Below, piece after piece: positions 28,544 to 36,798 of a DNA stretch of 64,000 nucleotides. Position 1 is the first letter of the stretch. Each line of letters opens with the position of its first letter. The translations under genes and the position numbers were made by a program. The notes beneath the pieces were generated by a model. The model did no database searches. It was given only the letters and a program-made list of their open reading frames with translations, and was not told the origin of the DNA. The stretch covers positions 4,402,001-4,466,000 of the forward strand of contig CP136508.1 in the NCBI GenBank assembly GCA_008011715.2, written 5' to 3'. Source of the DNA: [Empedobacter] haloabium (GTDB lineage Bacteria; Pseudomonadota; Gammaproteobacteria; Burkholderiales; Burkholderiaceae_D).

Positions 28544-28590
28544 TCTTTACAATCTTGGCGGTGTTTGCAGCAACGCCGCCGTTGGAGTCT

Positions 28591-28683
28591 CTAAGAAGAA
28601 ACACATCAACCGCGCACTGGCCTTTGGCTTACTGCTGGCTCGCAATCGGCGCCGTCGCACGGCGCCGCCAAGGCGCAGCGTGA
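28591..28683 (+). pseudogene. PEP-CTERM paralogue collapsed to its two ends
   Basis: About 15 codons of signal peptide ([16 protein letters not shown], start codon lost) run directly, in another frame, into the last residues of a PEP-CTERM tail ([18 protein letters not shown]). Everything between has been deleted. It keeps a leader hairpin upstream and a terminator downstream. Confidence 0.6.
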
Positions 28684-28707
28684 TCGCCGGCTGGCGCTGA
28701 CCCGCAA

Positions 28708-28730
28708 GGGCGGCCGCGGCCGCCCTTTTT
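28708..28730 (+). terminator. terminator after collapsed paralogue
   Basis: GGGCGGCC-GC-GGCCGCCC-type perfect hairpin followed by TTTTT. The same hairpin sequence follows copy 4 at 31024. Confidence 0.8.
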
Positions 28731-28739
28731 GAATCGCTT

Positions 28740-28872
28740 GATCGAGCACGCCCAGGCGACCGCAATCGATGAACCCCGTGAACCTGCCGTTCGCCGCCAG
28801 CACATTGTGCAGGCAGGTGTCGCCATGCGTGACGACCAGGGCTTCCTGAGCGGGCTTGCGTTCGGCCAGTAA
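28740..28872 (-). pseudogene. aminoglycoside phosphotransferase-like fragment
   Basis: Minus strand reads [19 protein letters not shown] and [12 protein letters not shown], matching the catalytic-loop region of the intact kinase-like gene at 34454 but with differences, so it is the remains of a second copy. It joins head to head with the AraC/GyrI fragment at 28872. Confidence 0.7.
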
Positions 28873-29095
28873 AGCGCGCACCGTGGTGCCGGGCGGGCAG
28901 TATGCCGTGCACCGCTTGCGCGGGCCGGTCGAACAGATGGCGGGCGCCTGGCTGGCACTGACGCGCGACTGGCTGGCCGGCGGCCTGCAGCTCGATGCGC
29001 GGCCGTTCATCGAATATTGCCCACCCGACGTGGCCTACGATCCCGCCAGCGGCGTCTTCGAGGCGCAGCCGTGCATGCCGGTAACGCGGCTATAG
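28872..29095 (+). pseudogene. C-terminal fragment of AraC/GyrI regulator
   Basis: Reads [19 protein letters not shown] to CMPVTRL-stop, closely matching the last ~75 residues of the regulator at 25341, minus one two-residue deletion (ASG to AG). No DNA-binding domain and no proper start. Confidence 0.75.
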
Positions 29096-29271
29096 GGCCA
29101 TCCCGCGTCATCGCTTCGTGCCGACGCCACGCCCCGGCCGAGACGACAGCGGCCGCTCCGATGGACGTGCCGTCACAGGGCACGGCCACGTCCGCCCACG
29201 CCGTGCCCTGGCAGTGGCGCGGCGGGCGCACGCAAAAAAGGGCAAGACGGTCGACAATAATCCATATATCA

Positions 29272-29391
29272 TTGTCAAGATAGTTGCCACCTTGATATTT
29301 TTTTGCAAGTCACTCGCGGCCTATCCCGCCTGGCTGCGGCGGTCCAGCAACGACGACGGCACCCGCAGCAGTGCCGCCAGGGAGATCGCAC
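29272..29391 (+). promoter_or_regulatory. shared leader of paralogue unit 2
   Basis: CAAGATAGTTGCCA, AT-rich tract, a diverged form of the GCTGCGGC hairpin and a G/C-rich end align with the leader at 26693 over about 110 bases. The interval 29096-29271 before it holds no recognised feature. Confidence 0.5.
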
Positions 29392-30153
29392 TTGAACAAG
29401 ATAGTCCAGGCCGCGCGCGCGGCGATAACGATGCTGGTGCTTACTGCCAGCCACCTGCCCGCCTCGGCAGCGACATTCACCCGGGCAGAGGCCCGGGTCG
29501 ACCATATCGCCGTACAGGTATTCGACCTGGCACCGGCCGACGGCATCGCACCCGGCTATACGCAAGGATCGACCAGTACGAGCTTCGACCTGTTTTACGA
29601 CTTCGATACCCGGTCGAGCCCGGTCCTGGAAGGGCCAGGCGAGGTCTCCCTGCGTCGAGGCAGATCCTCCGCCTCGGGCTCTTGGCAGGGTGGCGTGGGC
29701 GGCCTGGAAGTCGTCGCGGTCGCCGCGCATGCCGACGCCAGCCTGTATTCGATCGCACGCCAGTCGGTCGTATACACGGTCGCGCCACATTCGATGCTCG
29801 TCATCCGTGGCTTGGTGACGCAGTCCAGGGACATCGATCCCACCATCTGGAGCGGTGGCGCCACCACGCGGGTCAACCTCGGCCTGGTCCCCGATGGCGC
29901 AGTGTCGCGCAACGAGGTTCACTACACCCTGTACACCTACGACGGCTATGACGCGGGCGTGTACAGCGCCGACCAGTTTGCGCTGAGTTACGCGAACGGC
30001 GGCAGCGAGGCGCGCCAGGTGATCTTCCGTTATGACTTGCAGACGTACGCGAACATCATCGCCGTTCCCGAACCGTCGGCCTGGCTGATGCTGGCGGTCG
30101 GCATGGCCGGCATCGCCGGCGCGGCGCGCCGGCACCGCAAACTCCTGGGCTGA
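29392..30153 (+). CDS. PEP-CTERM paralogue family protein, copy 3
   Basis: 253 residues starting at a TTG codon with GGGAGA six bases upstream; an in-frame GTG at 29371 would add seven residues ahead of the signal peptide. Signal peptide to ~27 (HLPASA), signature VFDLAPADGIAPGY at 43-56, YTVAPHSMLVIRG at ~128, DQFALSYANGGSEAR at ~194, tail VPEPSAWLMLAVGMAGIAG and ARRHRK. First gene of a two-gene unit with copy 4. Confidence 0.82.
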   Translation: MNKIVQAARAAITMLVLTASHLPASAATFTRAEARVDHIAVQVFDLAPADGIAPGYTQGSTSTSFDLFYDFDTRSSPVLEGPGEVSLRRGRSSASGSWQGGVGGLEVVAVAAHADASLYSIARQSVVYTVAPHSMLVIRGLVTQSRDIDPTIWSGGATTRVNLGLVPDGAVSRNEVHYTLYTYDGYDAGVYSADQFALSYANGGSEARQVIFRYDLQTYANIIAVPEPSAWLMLAVGMAGIAGAARRHRKLLG

Positions 30154-30230
30154 AGCGGCATGCCCACCGCACTCACTTGCCACCTGAACATCGCCACGGC
30201 GCCGCTGGCGCCGCCATTTGGAGCCTGCCC

Positions 30231-31001
30231 ATGAAATTTGCCATCACTGCCGCCTGCGTGGCCGCTTTGCTTGCCGGCACGAGCGCATCTGCCGCCACGC
30301 CCACCAGCGCCTCGATCAGCATTGCCAACGCCGCCATCCATGTGTTCGACCTGACGCCCGACGACGGCAATGCTGCCGGCTATTCGATCCAGAAAGTCTA
30401 CACGGGGCTCAATATCTACTTGAACCAGGACGAGGGCGCCGGCGTCATGGCGTCAGCCTCTCCCACGGGTGCCGCGACCATCGCACGCGACAGCCACATG
30501 ATGCAAGCCAGCGCCGGATGGACCGGAACACTGGGAGAGATAACGCTCACGACCAGTAGCGGCAATAGCGCCGGCTACTCGTCCGCGGACGCCTGGCACG
30601 CCTTCACGATCCGCGTAGCCCCGCACACCGCATTTGCCTTCACGGCACTGGTAACGGTGGCGGATGGACGCAACACGCCTGGCAGCTTCAGCAAGGTCGG
30701 CGTCTGGCTGGACGTGCTCGGCCTGGTAAATCCCCAGCACGACATCCGTTACGAACTCGAGCGTGGGAGCTGGGACCCTGCCAGCGGCAACGCCACGCCG
30801 GACTTCAGCCTGCAACAGGATTTCAGCGTGTCTTACGTCAATCTCACCGACAGCGCGCAGGACCTGAGCTTCACCTATCGCTTGTTCAGCGACGTGCGGT
30901 ATGCCGTCGCGCCGGTGCCGGAACCGGCCACTTACCTGATGCTCGGTGTGGGGCTGCTGGCCATCGGGGCGCAGGCGGCACGTCGCCATCGCGCAGCTTG
31001 A
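30231..31001 (+). CDS. PEP-CTERM paralogue family protein, copy 4
   Basis: 256 residues: signal peptide to ~22, signature VFDLTPDDGNAAGY at 38-51, IRVAPHTAFAFTAL at ~127, DFSVSYVNLTDSAQ at ~197, tail VPEPATYLMLGVGLLAIGAQAARR. Seventy-seven bases after copy 3; followed 22 bases later by a strong terminator, which ends this unit. Confidence 0.85.
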   Translation: MKFAITAACVAALLAGTSASAATPTSASISIANAAIHVFDLTPDDGNAAGYSIQKVYTGLNIYLNQDEGAGVMASASPTGAATIARDSHMMQASAGWTGTLGEITLTTSSGNSAGYSSADAWHAFTIRVAPHTAFAFTALVTVADGRNTPGSFSKVGVWLDVLGLVNPQHDIRYELERGSWDPASGNATPDFSLQQDFSVSYVNLTDSAQDLSFTYRLFSDVRYAVAPVPEPATYLMLGVGLLAIGAQAARRHRAA

Positions 31002-31023
31002 CTGGCAGGCGGGCGCAACGCCA

Positions 31024-31046
31024 GGGCGGCCGCGGCCGCCCTTTTT
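31024..31046 (+). terminator. terminator after copy 4
   Basis: GGGCGGCCGCGGCCGCCC self-complementary hairpin followed by TTTTT. The remnant of the IS1595 element begins three bases after the T-run. Confidence 0.85.
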
Positions 31047-31049
31047 ATT

Positions 31050-31290
31050 GGCGCTGTTCGCGTCAGCTTGTGGCTGCCGCTTGTCGCGAAACTTTATGAG
31101 CGCGCCGCTGTCACTAGCAGCCTGTGCCGTACTGCCCCGGCGCCACCCCGATGCGCAGCCAGTCGGACGGCGTCGCCGGCGAGCCGGCATCCAGTTCCCG
31201 ATACCAACCGGTGTAATTGGCCAGGTAGCGGCTGGCAACACCATTGAACCGGCCCAGCCAGCCCTTGAAGCGGCTGTGCCAGCCGTTCAC
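31050..31290 (-). mobile_element. IS1595-family remnant (right end and transposase C-terminus)
   Basis: GGCGCTGTTCGCGTCAGC matches the right inverted repeat of the intact element, and the minus strand encodes VNGWHSRFKGW and ASRYLANYTGW through SDWLRIGVAPGQY, about 60 residues of the same transposase. The rest of the element, including its left end, is gone; homology stops at 31290 where a paralogue fragment begins. Confidence 0.88.
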
Positions 31291-31600
31291 ATGAGCCTGC
31301 AGATCGAGGATGGCAGAGAAGGAAGGTCCCTGTGGGAGCACAAGAACCTGTATGAGCCATTCACCCATCAGCTCTACAGCAGCGGCGCTACTGCTGACTC
31401 GACCTGGGCGGGTGGCAGCGGCAATGTCACTGCCACCGCCACTACCGCACTGCCTTACGTGAGGCCGACCGTCTATCTAACGCAATACTTCACGATTATG
31501 CTGGCGCCAAATTCGTCATTCCCTGCCAGCGGAACGGCCGTCATGTCGGGACACGTGACATTGCCGATGATTATGAGAAGCCAATGTCAGCGCGGCTCCC
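31291..31600 (+). pseudogene. PEP-CTERM paralogue, internal fragment joined to IS remnant
   Basis: In one frame: SLWEHKNLYEPFTHQLYSSG, STWAGGSGNVTATATT, and YFTIMLAPNSSFPASGTAVM, which match the central part of the family (insertion of Trp-Xaa-Gly then LAP-x-(4)-F-x-ASG). Signal peptide, DLTPDDG motif and VPEP tail are absent. The break coincides exactly with the end of the IS fragment. 31601-31759 shows nothing recognisable. Confidence 0.7.
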
Positions 31601-31759
31601 GCGCGCTCTTTGGCGGCGACAACCAATGGCCGCTTGGCCACCCTTGCCTGCAAGCTCGACGGCAATGCACCGTTCCGTCCGCGGTTCAGGGGCATATTGC
31701 GGACCGTGAAGTGCGACGCCCTACCGATAGCCAGACTACAACATCTAATATATTATTCT

Positions 31760-31871
31760 TAAGACAGTTGCTTTTTTACTATCATCAAGATAGCCACCGC
31801 CTCCTGTCCTGCCGCTGCGGCAGCTTGTCAACTCCATCGGCGCGCGCAGCCGCGCCGCCTAAAAGGTTCAG
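31760..31871 (+). promoter_or_regulatory. shared leader of paralogue unit 3
   Basis: ATCAAGATAGCCACC, AT-rich tract and the CTGCCGC-T-GCGGCAG hairpin (31809-31823), in a slightly different order from unit 1, lead to copy 5. Confidence 0.5.
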
Positions 31872-32675
31872 ATGAAACATCAACTCACTCCGAAAGTGCT
31901 GGCCAGCGTCGCGCTTGCCACCATGACCCAATGGGCCGTGGCCGCCCCGCTGTTCGGGAGCGACTACAGCTCGCGTGTCACAAACATTGCGTTCAATGTC
32001 TACGATCTGGCACCGGCCGACGGCATCGCGGCACATTATTCGATCAGCTCGCTCACCAACCTGTACGAGCTGTCGTATTCGACCGCGGGCACCTATCATC
32101 CGTATACCGAAACGCGTACGACTGCCGGGTCGGTCACACACGGCAGCGGCGCGACCAGGGCGACCGGTTCCTGGTCGGGTGTTTTCGGCGAACTGTCGGC
32201 ATCCGCCCATATCGATGCACCCGTCAGCGAAACCTACGTGACGGCCAAGGCGACGCAGACGATCGTCATCACGCTGTCCCCGCACACGGCATTCGTCGCC
32301 AGTGGCCGCTCCCTACTGGAAGGCAGCAACTATGGGGAATGGTCCAGCATCTATGCCCAGGCGAGCATGATCATGCGGCTCGGCCCGGCCGATGGCGCCT
32401 CGAAAAACCAAAAATTGTTCAGCTCCTATCCGACCGGCCTGTATGACGGCGAATTCAATCTGATCAATGATTTCGCACTGGGCTACACGAACACCACCGA
32501 CGTCGCGCGCGATATCACGTTGTCGCTCGAGTTGTGGGCAGACGGCAGCCTGAAAGGACCGCTGGTCCCGGCCGTCACAGCGCCGGTGCCGGAGCCGTCG
32601 ACTTGGCTGATGCTCGGTGCCGGCCTGGTAGCACTTGGCGCGACAGCACGGCGCAGGGCAAAGCCGCTCAGATAG
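31872..32675 (+). CDS. PEP-CTERM paralogue family protein, copy 5
   Basis: 267 residues, the longest copy: signal peptide to ~25 (TQWAVAA), signature VYDLAPADGIAAHY at 43-56 with Tyr for Phe, ITLSPHTAFVASGR at ~135, NDFALGYTNTTDVAR at ~203, tail VPEPSTWLMLGAGLVALGATARRR. First gene of a three-gene unit. Confidence 0.85.
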   Translation: MKHQLTPKVLASVALATMTQWAVAAPLFGSDYSSRVTNIAFNVYDLAPADGIAAHYSISSLTNLYELSYSTAGTYHPYTETRTTAGSVTHGSGATRATGSWSGVFGELSASAHIDAPVSETYVTAKATQTIVITLSPHTAFVASGRSLLEGSNYGEWSSIYAQASMIMRLGPADGASKNQKLFSSYPTGLYDGEFNLINDFALGYTNTTDVARDITLSLELWADGSLKGPLVPAVTAPVPEPSTWLMLGAGLVALGATARRRAKPLR

Positions 32676-32755
32676 TCCGGCAACGCCAGCTGCGGAACGC
32701 ATTAGCACTCATCGATAACCGGACGCATTCATTGCGTCCAGACCTGGAACCGATC

Positions 32756-33529
32756 ATGAACCGAAAATTGTTTACAGCAGCATTCTGCAGCATATTGTTC
32801 GCCACGAGCGCCAGCGCGGCGGGACCTGTCAGCACTACCAGCGTCAAGGTCAGCGACGTCGCCTTTCAAGTATTCGACCTGACGCCGGCGGACGGGATCG
32901 CGGCTGGCTATACGATCCGCGACACCTATACACTCCTGGAGGCAACCCTGTCACGCTCGGGCTGGGACGGCAACATGTACGGCTCCGCGCGCGACCGCCC
33001 ATCCAGCGCCAGCACCATCGAGCTGGAATACCGCAACGAGTATGCCAGCGCTTCCTGGAACGGCGCCTTGGGGGGACTCAGCTTGTCGGTCACCAGTTCG
33101 CAGTCGATTTTCACAGGCAGGGTCGATGCCAGCCAGTCCATGCTCGTGACCCTCGCCCCGCACACGGTTTTTGTCTTCAGCGGACTGGTTGCGCAGAGCG
33201 GAACGAATCCCGCCACGCAGGGTTGGAGCTATCGGTTGACTTCGGACTTCAGGGCCAAGATCTACGATTTCGGCGATCCAAGCCACGAGCTGCTGTTCGA
33301 GCGGATACTGGGCGGCGACAACGTGCCCGACTACGCGCAGACTGACCCCTTCAGCCTGACCTATGTGAACGATACGGACCTTCCGCGCGAACTCAGCGTG
33401 CGGATGGACACTTACGCATACGCCCACGCGCCTATCGTGCCGGGCGTTCCCGAACCCTCGACGTACCTGATGCTGGGCGCCGGTCTGCTCGGCATCTGCT
33501 GGCGCTCCCGCCGTGGCCAGCCTGCCTGA
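32756..33529 (+). CDS. PEP-CTERM paralogue family protein, copy 6
   Basis: 257 residues: signal peptide to ~21 (LFATSASA), signature VFDLTPADGIAAGY at ~40-53, VTLAPHTVFVFSGL at ~130, DPFSLTYVNDTDLPR at ~199, tail VPEPSTYLMLGAGLLGICWRSRR. No strong ribosome site is visible before the ATG; the start is fixed by the signal peptide. Eighty bases after copy 5. Confidence 0.85.
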   Translation: MNRKLFTAAFCSILFATSASAAGPVSTTSVKVSDVAFQVFDLTPADGIAAGYTIRDTYTLLEATLSRSGWDGNMYGSARDRPSSASTIELEYRNEYASASWNGALGGLSLSVTSSQSIFTGRVDASQSMLVTLAPHTVFVFSGLVAQSGTNPATQGWSYRLTSDFRAKIYDFGDPSHELLFERILGGDNVPDYAQTDPFSLTYVNDTDLPRELSVRMDTYAYAHAPIVPGVPEPSTYLMLGAGLLGICWRSRRGQPA

Positions 33530-33582
33530 CCATGGCACCGGCCTTCACCTCATCACCGCATACTGTAAAACAAGGAGAACCA

Positions 33583-34347
33583 ATGAAACGTCTTATTACT
33601 TCCATGGCACTGGGCGCGCTGGTCGCCGGCAGCGCCGCTGCCGCCACCGTTCTGCCGACCGATGGCATGGATGTCAAGACACAGGTGTCGAACCTTCGCT
33701 TCGAAGTCATCGACCTGACGCCAGACGACGGCATCACGCCGACGTTTCAGTTAGGTTGGTCCACTTACCAGCGCAGAGTCACCCTGGGACATGGAACCGG
33801 AGAGACCACGCTGTTCGAAGGGGACCTCGATCACGCGGATACCCTGCGCGTGCGGCATAGTGGCTCGAGCGCGGCGGTGACGTGGAACACGCCGGTCGGC
33901 GGAGAAAGCGAGAGCTCGGTACGTGTGCTATCGAACCTGGACGGCAAGGCGACGACGCTGACAGCGGAGCAGACGAATCTCTATCTGGGTCCAAACGCGC
34001 GCTTGATCGTGTACGGCGACATCGTCCAGCAGGCAGTGTTCGTCGGCAACGGCGCCGGTCGGGGTATCTCGACGGCCGACATCGTCCTGGACGCCTATCT
34101 CGACACGCATGACGACTATCACAGTGTGATCGACGCCGTCACGCCGTTCAACAAGGTAGAGTCGTTTGCGCTGTCCTACTCCAATACGGACAGCTACGAA
34201 CACTGGCTGACGCTGAGTTTCAAGACGCAGGCAGTGGGCATCTCGGCAGTGCCCGAGCCTTCGACCTGGCTGATGCTGGGGGCGGGTCTGCTCGGCGTCG
34301 CCTCCGTTGCGCGCCGCCGCCAGCGCCGCGGATGGCCGCCGAAATAA
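33583..34347 (+). CDS. PEP-CTERM paralogue family protein, copy 7
   Basis: 254 residues: signal peptide to ~21, signature VIDLTPDDGITPTF at 42-55 (Ile for Phe), NLYLGPNARLIVYGD where others have LAPHTAFV, ESFALSYSNTDSYEH, tail VPEPSTWLMLGAGLLGVASVARRR with an extended basic end. AAGGAG precedes the ATG. The most divergent intact copy in the central motif. The convergent kinase-like gene follows. Confidence 0.83.
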   Translation: MKRLITSMALGALVAGSAAAATVLPTDGMDVKTQVSNLRFEVIDLTPDDGITPTFQLGWSTYQRRVTLGHGTGETTLFEGDLDHADTLRVRHSGSSAAVTWNTPVGGESESSVRVLSNLDGKATTLTAEQTNLYLGPNARLIVYGDIVQQAVFVGNGAGRGISTADIVLDAYLDTHDDYHSVIDAVTPFNKVESFALSYSNTDSYEHWLTLSFKTQAVGISAVPEPSTWLMLGAGLLGVASVARRRQRRGWPPK

Positions 34348-34453
34348 CGACCTCAGCTGGATGCAAGTCGCGCTACTTCGGCGGTACAGGTCACGGCGGC
34401 GCACTGCCGCGGTATCTGCAACGCTGAGATAGCGCACACGGCGTCCGCCGGCG

Positions 34454-35248
34454 CTAGAAAAACTCGTCGAGCAGGCGGTAGAACGCTGCCCGGCCAGCAT
34501 CGAATGCGACCGGCCCTGGCGCGAAGTAGCGCGCCAGGAACGGCTCGACCCACGCTTCGCCCAGCGCCTCGCCGATATCGCGCACGGCCAGGGCCAGGTC
34601 CTGGTGGCGGTCCGCCACGCCCAGCCGGCCGCAATCGATGAAGCCGGAAAATTCGCCGTCTTGCGCCAGCACGTTCGGCAGGCAGGCGTCGCCATGCGTG
34701 ACGACCAGGTCTTCTTGTGCCGGCTTGCGTTCGGCCAGCAAAGCGGCCAGCTCGCCGGGGGCACAGCCGGCATTGTCTTCGTCGAAATCGTCGGCGTCGA
34801 CCAGGCCTGCGTCCAGCCGGGCCAGCGCGTGGCCGATACGCACTTGCGCTCGGTGGTCGAATGGGCACTCGCGCGGGTCTAGGGCATGTAGGCGACGCAG
34901 CGCGTCGGCCAGCACGGCCACGGCCTGTGCCGGCTCAACGCCCGTCAGGTCATGGCCTGGCACCGCGCCCAGCAGGAGCCAGTGCTGATCCGCCGCCGTG
35001 ACGGTGTCCACGACTGGCGCACACGGCACGCCGGCCTGCGCCAGCCAGCGCAGCCGGACTGCCTCGCCTGGCAGCTCGGCCAGCGGGGTGGCGGGTTCGG
35101 ACTTGATGAACCACACCGGCGCATTATCAGGCTGTGCGACGCGCCAGACCGACGCTTCCGAGCAGCCGCCCGTGTGCGGCTGCACGACATACCGTTCCAA
35201 TCTCTCGTGCCAGGTATTTGGCAAGTTGCCGGGATACTTCGCCACCAT
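34454..35248 (-). CDS. APH(3')-type aminoglycoside phosphotransferase homologue
   Basis: A 264-residue kinase-fold protein. Catalytic loop VVTHGDACLPNVL (~187-199) and metal-binding [16 protein letters not shown] (~208-223) are intact, as are the N-terminal strands with Lys in WFIKSEP. Length equals that of APH(3') enzymes, so aminoglycoside 3'-phosphorylation is plausible but chromosomal homologues may act on other sugars. It lies inside the PEP-CTERM array in opposite orientation, next to a 5'-truncated paralogue, and a fragment of a sibling is at 28740. Confidence 0.8.
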   Translation of the reverse strand: MVAKYPGNLPNTWHERLERYVVQPHTGGCSEASVWRVAQPDNAPVWFIKSEPATPLAELPGEAVRLRWLAQAGVPCAPVVDTVTAADQHWLLLGAVPGHDLTGVEPAQAVAVLADALRRLHALDPRECPFDHRAQVRIGHALARLDAGLVDADDFDEDNAGCAPGELAALLAERKPAQEDLVVTHGDACLPNVLAQDGEFSGFIDCGRLGVADRHQDLALAVRDIGEALGEAWVEPFLARYFAPGPVAFDAGRAAFYRLLDEFF

Positions 35249-35325
35249 ATCTCCTCAAAATCAATGAACTCATACCGAAGCGCGCGCAACTGAACCAAAC
35301 AATGCTCCTGCGCACGCGTCAATAG

Positions 35326-35878
35326 CGGCTATGAGACCCATACGGAAACCCTCGGCAGCGCTGGCAATGTCGCGATCAACCTAGGCGGCTCTTCGTCCAA
35401 CGCGACCTGGCTTGGCGGCGTAGGCCAGCTGGACATGGCCATCACGTCGAATTACGATGTGCCAAGCAGTTTCGAGGCCTCGGCAGTGCAAACATTTGTC
35501 GTGACCGTGGCACCGCGTTCCGCGTTCGTCCTGAGCGGCACCTCCGTCATGGCAGGCAATGCCTACGGCCCGAACGCTACGAACTACTCGAAGCACAGCC
35601 TGATCGTTTCCTTCGATAACGGCGATCGCAATTACCTCAGCCGTGAAAGAATCTGGGAAGACGGTTCCTTCGTGAATATCAACGAGTCGCAGGCCTTTGC
35701 GCTGAGTTTTGCGAACACGACGGATTACGCCAAGGACATCACCGTCAAGTTCCAGGCGTACGCGCAAGGCGGCGTGATCCTGGTACCGGAACCGTCGAGC
35801 TACATGATGATGGGGCTCGGCCTGCTCGGCTTGTTGGGTCACGCACGGCTACGCCGCAAACGCGGCTTGAGCACATAA
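35326..35878 (+). pseudogene. PEP-CTERM paralogue, 5'-truncated
   Basis: An uninterrupted frame reads SGYETHTETLGSAGNVAINL, then WLGGVGQLDMAITS, VVTVAPRSAFVLSGT, AFALSFANTTDYAK and VPEPSSYMMMGLGLLGLLG with an RLRRKR tail. About 75 N-terminal residues, including the signal peptide and DLTPDDG signature, are missing; the upstream sequence belongs to the kinase-like gene. Without signal peptide it cannot be exported. Confidence 0.8.
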
Positions 35879-35957
35879 GCCGATCGACGACGACTCAATT
35901 TCCTACAATATTTTAACGATGGTTGCCCGTCTTAAAGCGGGACCATGCGGAGTCATC

Positions 35958-36713
35958 ATGAACCAAAAAATTACCACCCTGCTGATCGCTGGGCTTCTGT
36001 TCTCTGGTGCGGCATCTGCCGCCAGCCAGGCCAGTTCGGCAAGCATGCGCCTTTCTAACCTCAACTTGAGCGTGTTCGACCTGACGCCGGATGACGGCGT
36101 TACCTCCGCATTCACAGTCAAGGAAATGACCACGGAGATCGAAGCCTCCCTCTACGATGGGCGCCAGTCCTGGTCCGACGACCAATACCCGACTGGTGCG
36201 GCCAGTGTCAACATTGCCAAATACGGCTCGTCCAGCCAGACTGCGTGGGCGGGGCAGTTTGGTGGTTTCGACCTGAACTCTTCCAGTGCCACCAATTCGA
36301 TGACCGCGGGCTCATGGGTGTCGCAGAGGCTTACGCTTACCCTGGCACCGCAGAGCGGGCTCGTCCTCGACGGCTGGTTGTCGATGACGGGACACAAGGC
36401 TACGCCGTCCAGCAACTGGCTGCAGAGCGTCTACCTCAACCTCACACCGCAAGGTTCGACCGGCGCCAGCGAATACCGGTTCGAGAAAAGACTGGTCAGC
36501 ACGACCTTCGGACCGAATGACCTGGACAGCAATGAGCAGATCACCATGTCCTACGTGAACACGAGCGACGTCGCGCGTGATGTCAGTTTCCAGCTCTATA
36601 CCCAGACCAGCATCAGGACCGTTGGACTGGTCCCCGAGCCCTCGACTTACGCCATGCTGGGCGCCGGCCTGCTCGCGCTGGGCTTGCACGCCCGTCGCCG
36701 CCGCACGAGCTGA
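35958..36713 (+). CDS. PEP-CTERM paralogue family protein, copy 8
   Basis: 251 residues: signal peptide to ~22 (LFSGAASA), signature VFDLTPDDGVTSAF at 39-52, LTLAPQSGLVLDGW at ~130, EQITMSYVNTSDVAR at ~193, tail VPEPSTYAMLGAGLLALGLHARRRR. Start ATG 35958 with GGAG upstream; the frame is open 13 codons farther but without signal. A strong terminator ends the array. Confidence 0.85.
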   Translation: MNQKITTLLIAGLLFSGAASAASQASSASMRLSNLNLSVFDLTPDDGVTSAFTVKEMTTEIEASLYDGRQSWSDDQYPTGAASVNIAKYGSSSQTAWAGQFGGFDLNSSSATNSMTAGSWVSQRLTLTLAPQSGLVLDGWLSMTGHKATPSSNWLQSVYLNLTPQGSTGASEYRFEKRLVSTTFGPNDLDSNEQITMSYVNTSDVARDVSFQLYTQTSIRTVGLVPEPSTYAMLGAGLLALGLHARRRRTS

Positions 36714-36726
36714 CGGCAAGAGCGAC

Positions 36727-36765
36727 AAAAAAGCCGACGGCGTGCAGGACGCCGTCGGCTTTTTT
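36727..36765. terminator. bidirectional terminator
   Basis: AAAAAAGCCGACGGCG...CGCCGTCGGCTTTTTT lies between copy 8 (plus) and hom (minus) and can end both transcripts. Confidence 0.9.
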
Positions 36766-36798
36766 ATGCCCCGGCCGGCGGTGCCAGCCGCGCCAATC

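Noticed and set aside
31114..31368. An 84-residue minus-strand gene
   Set aside because: About 60 residues are the C-terminus of the IS1595 transposase; the rest is antisense to a paralogue fragment.
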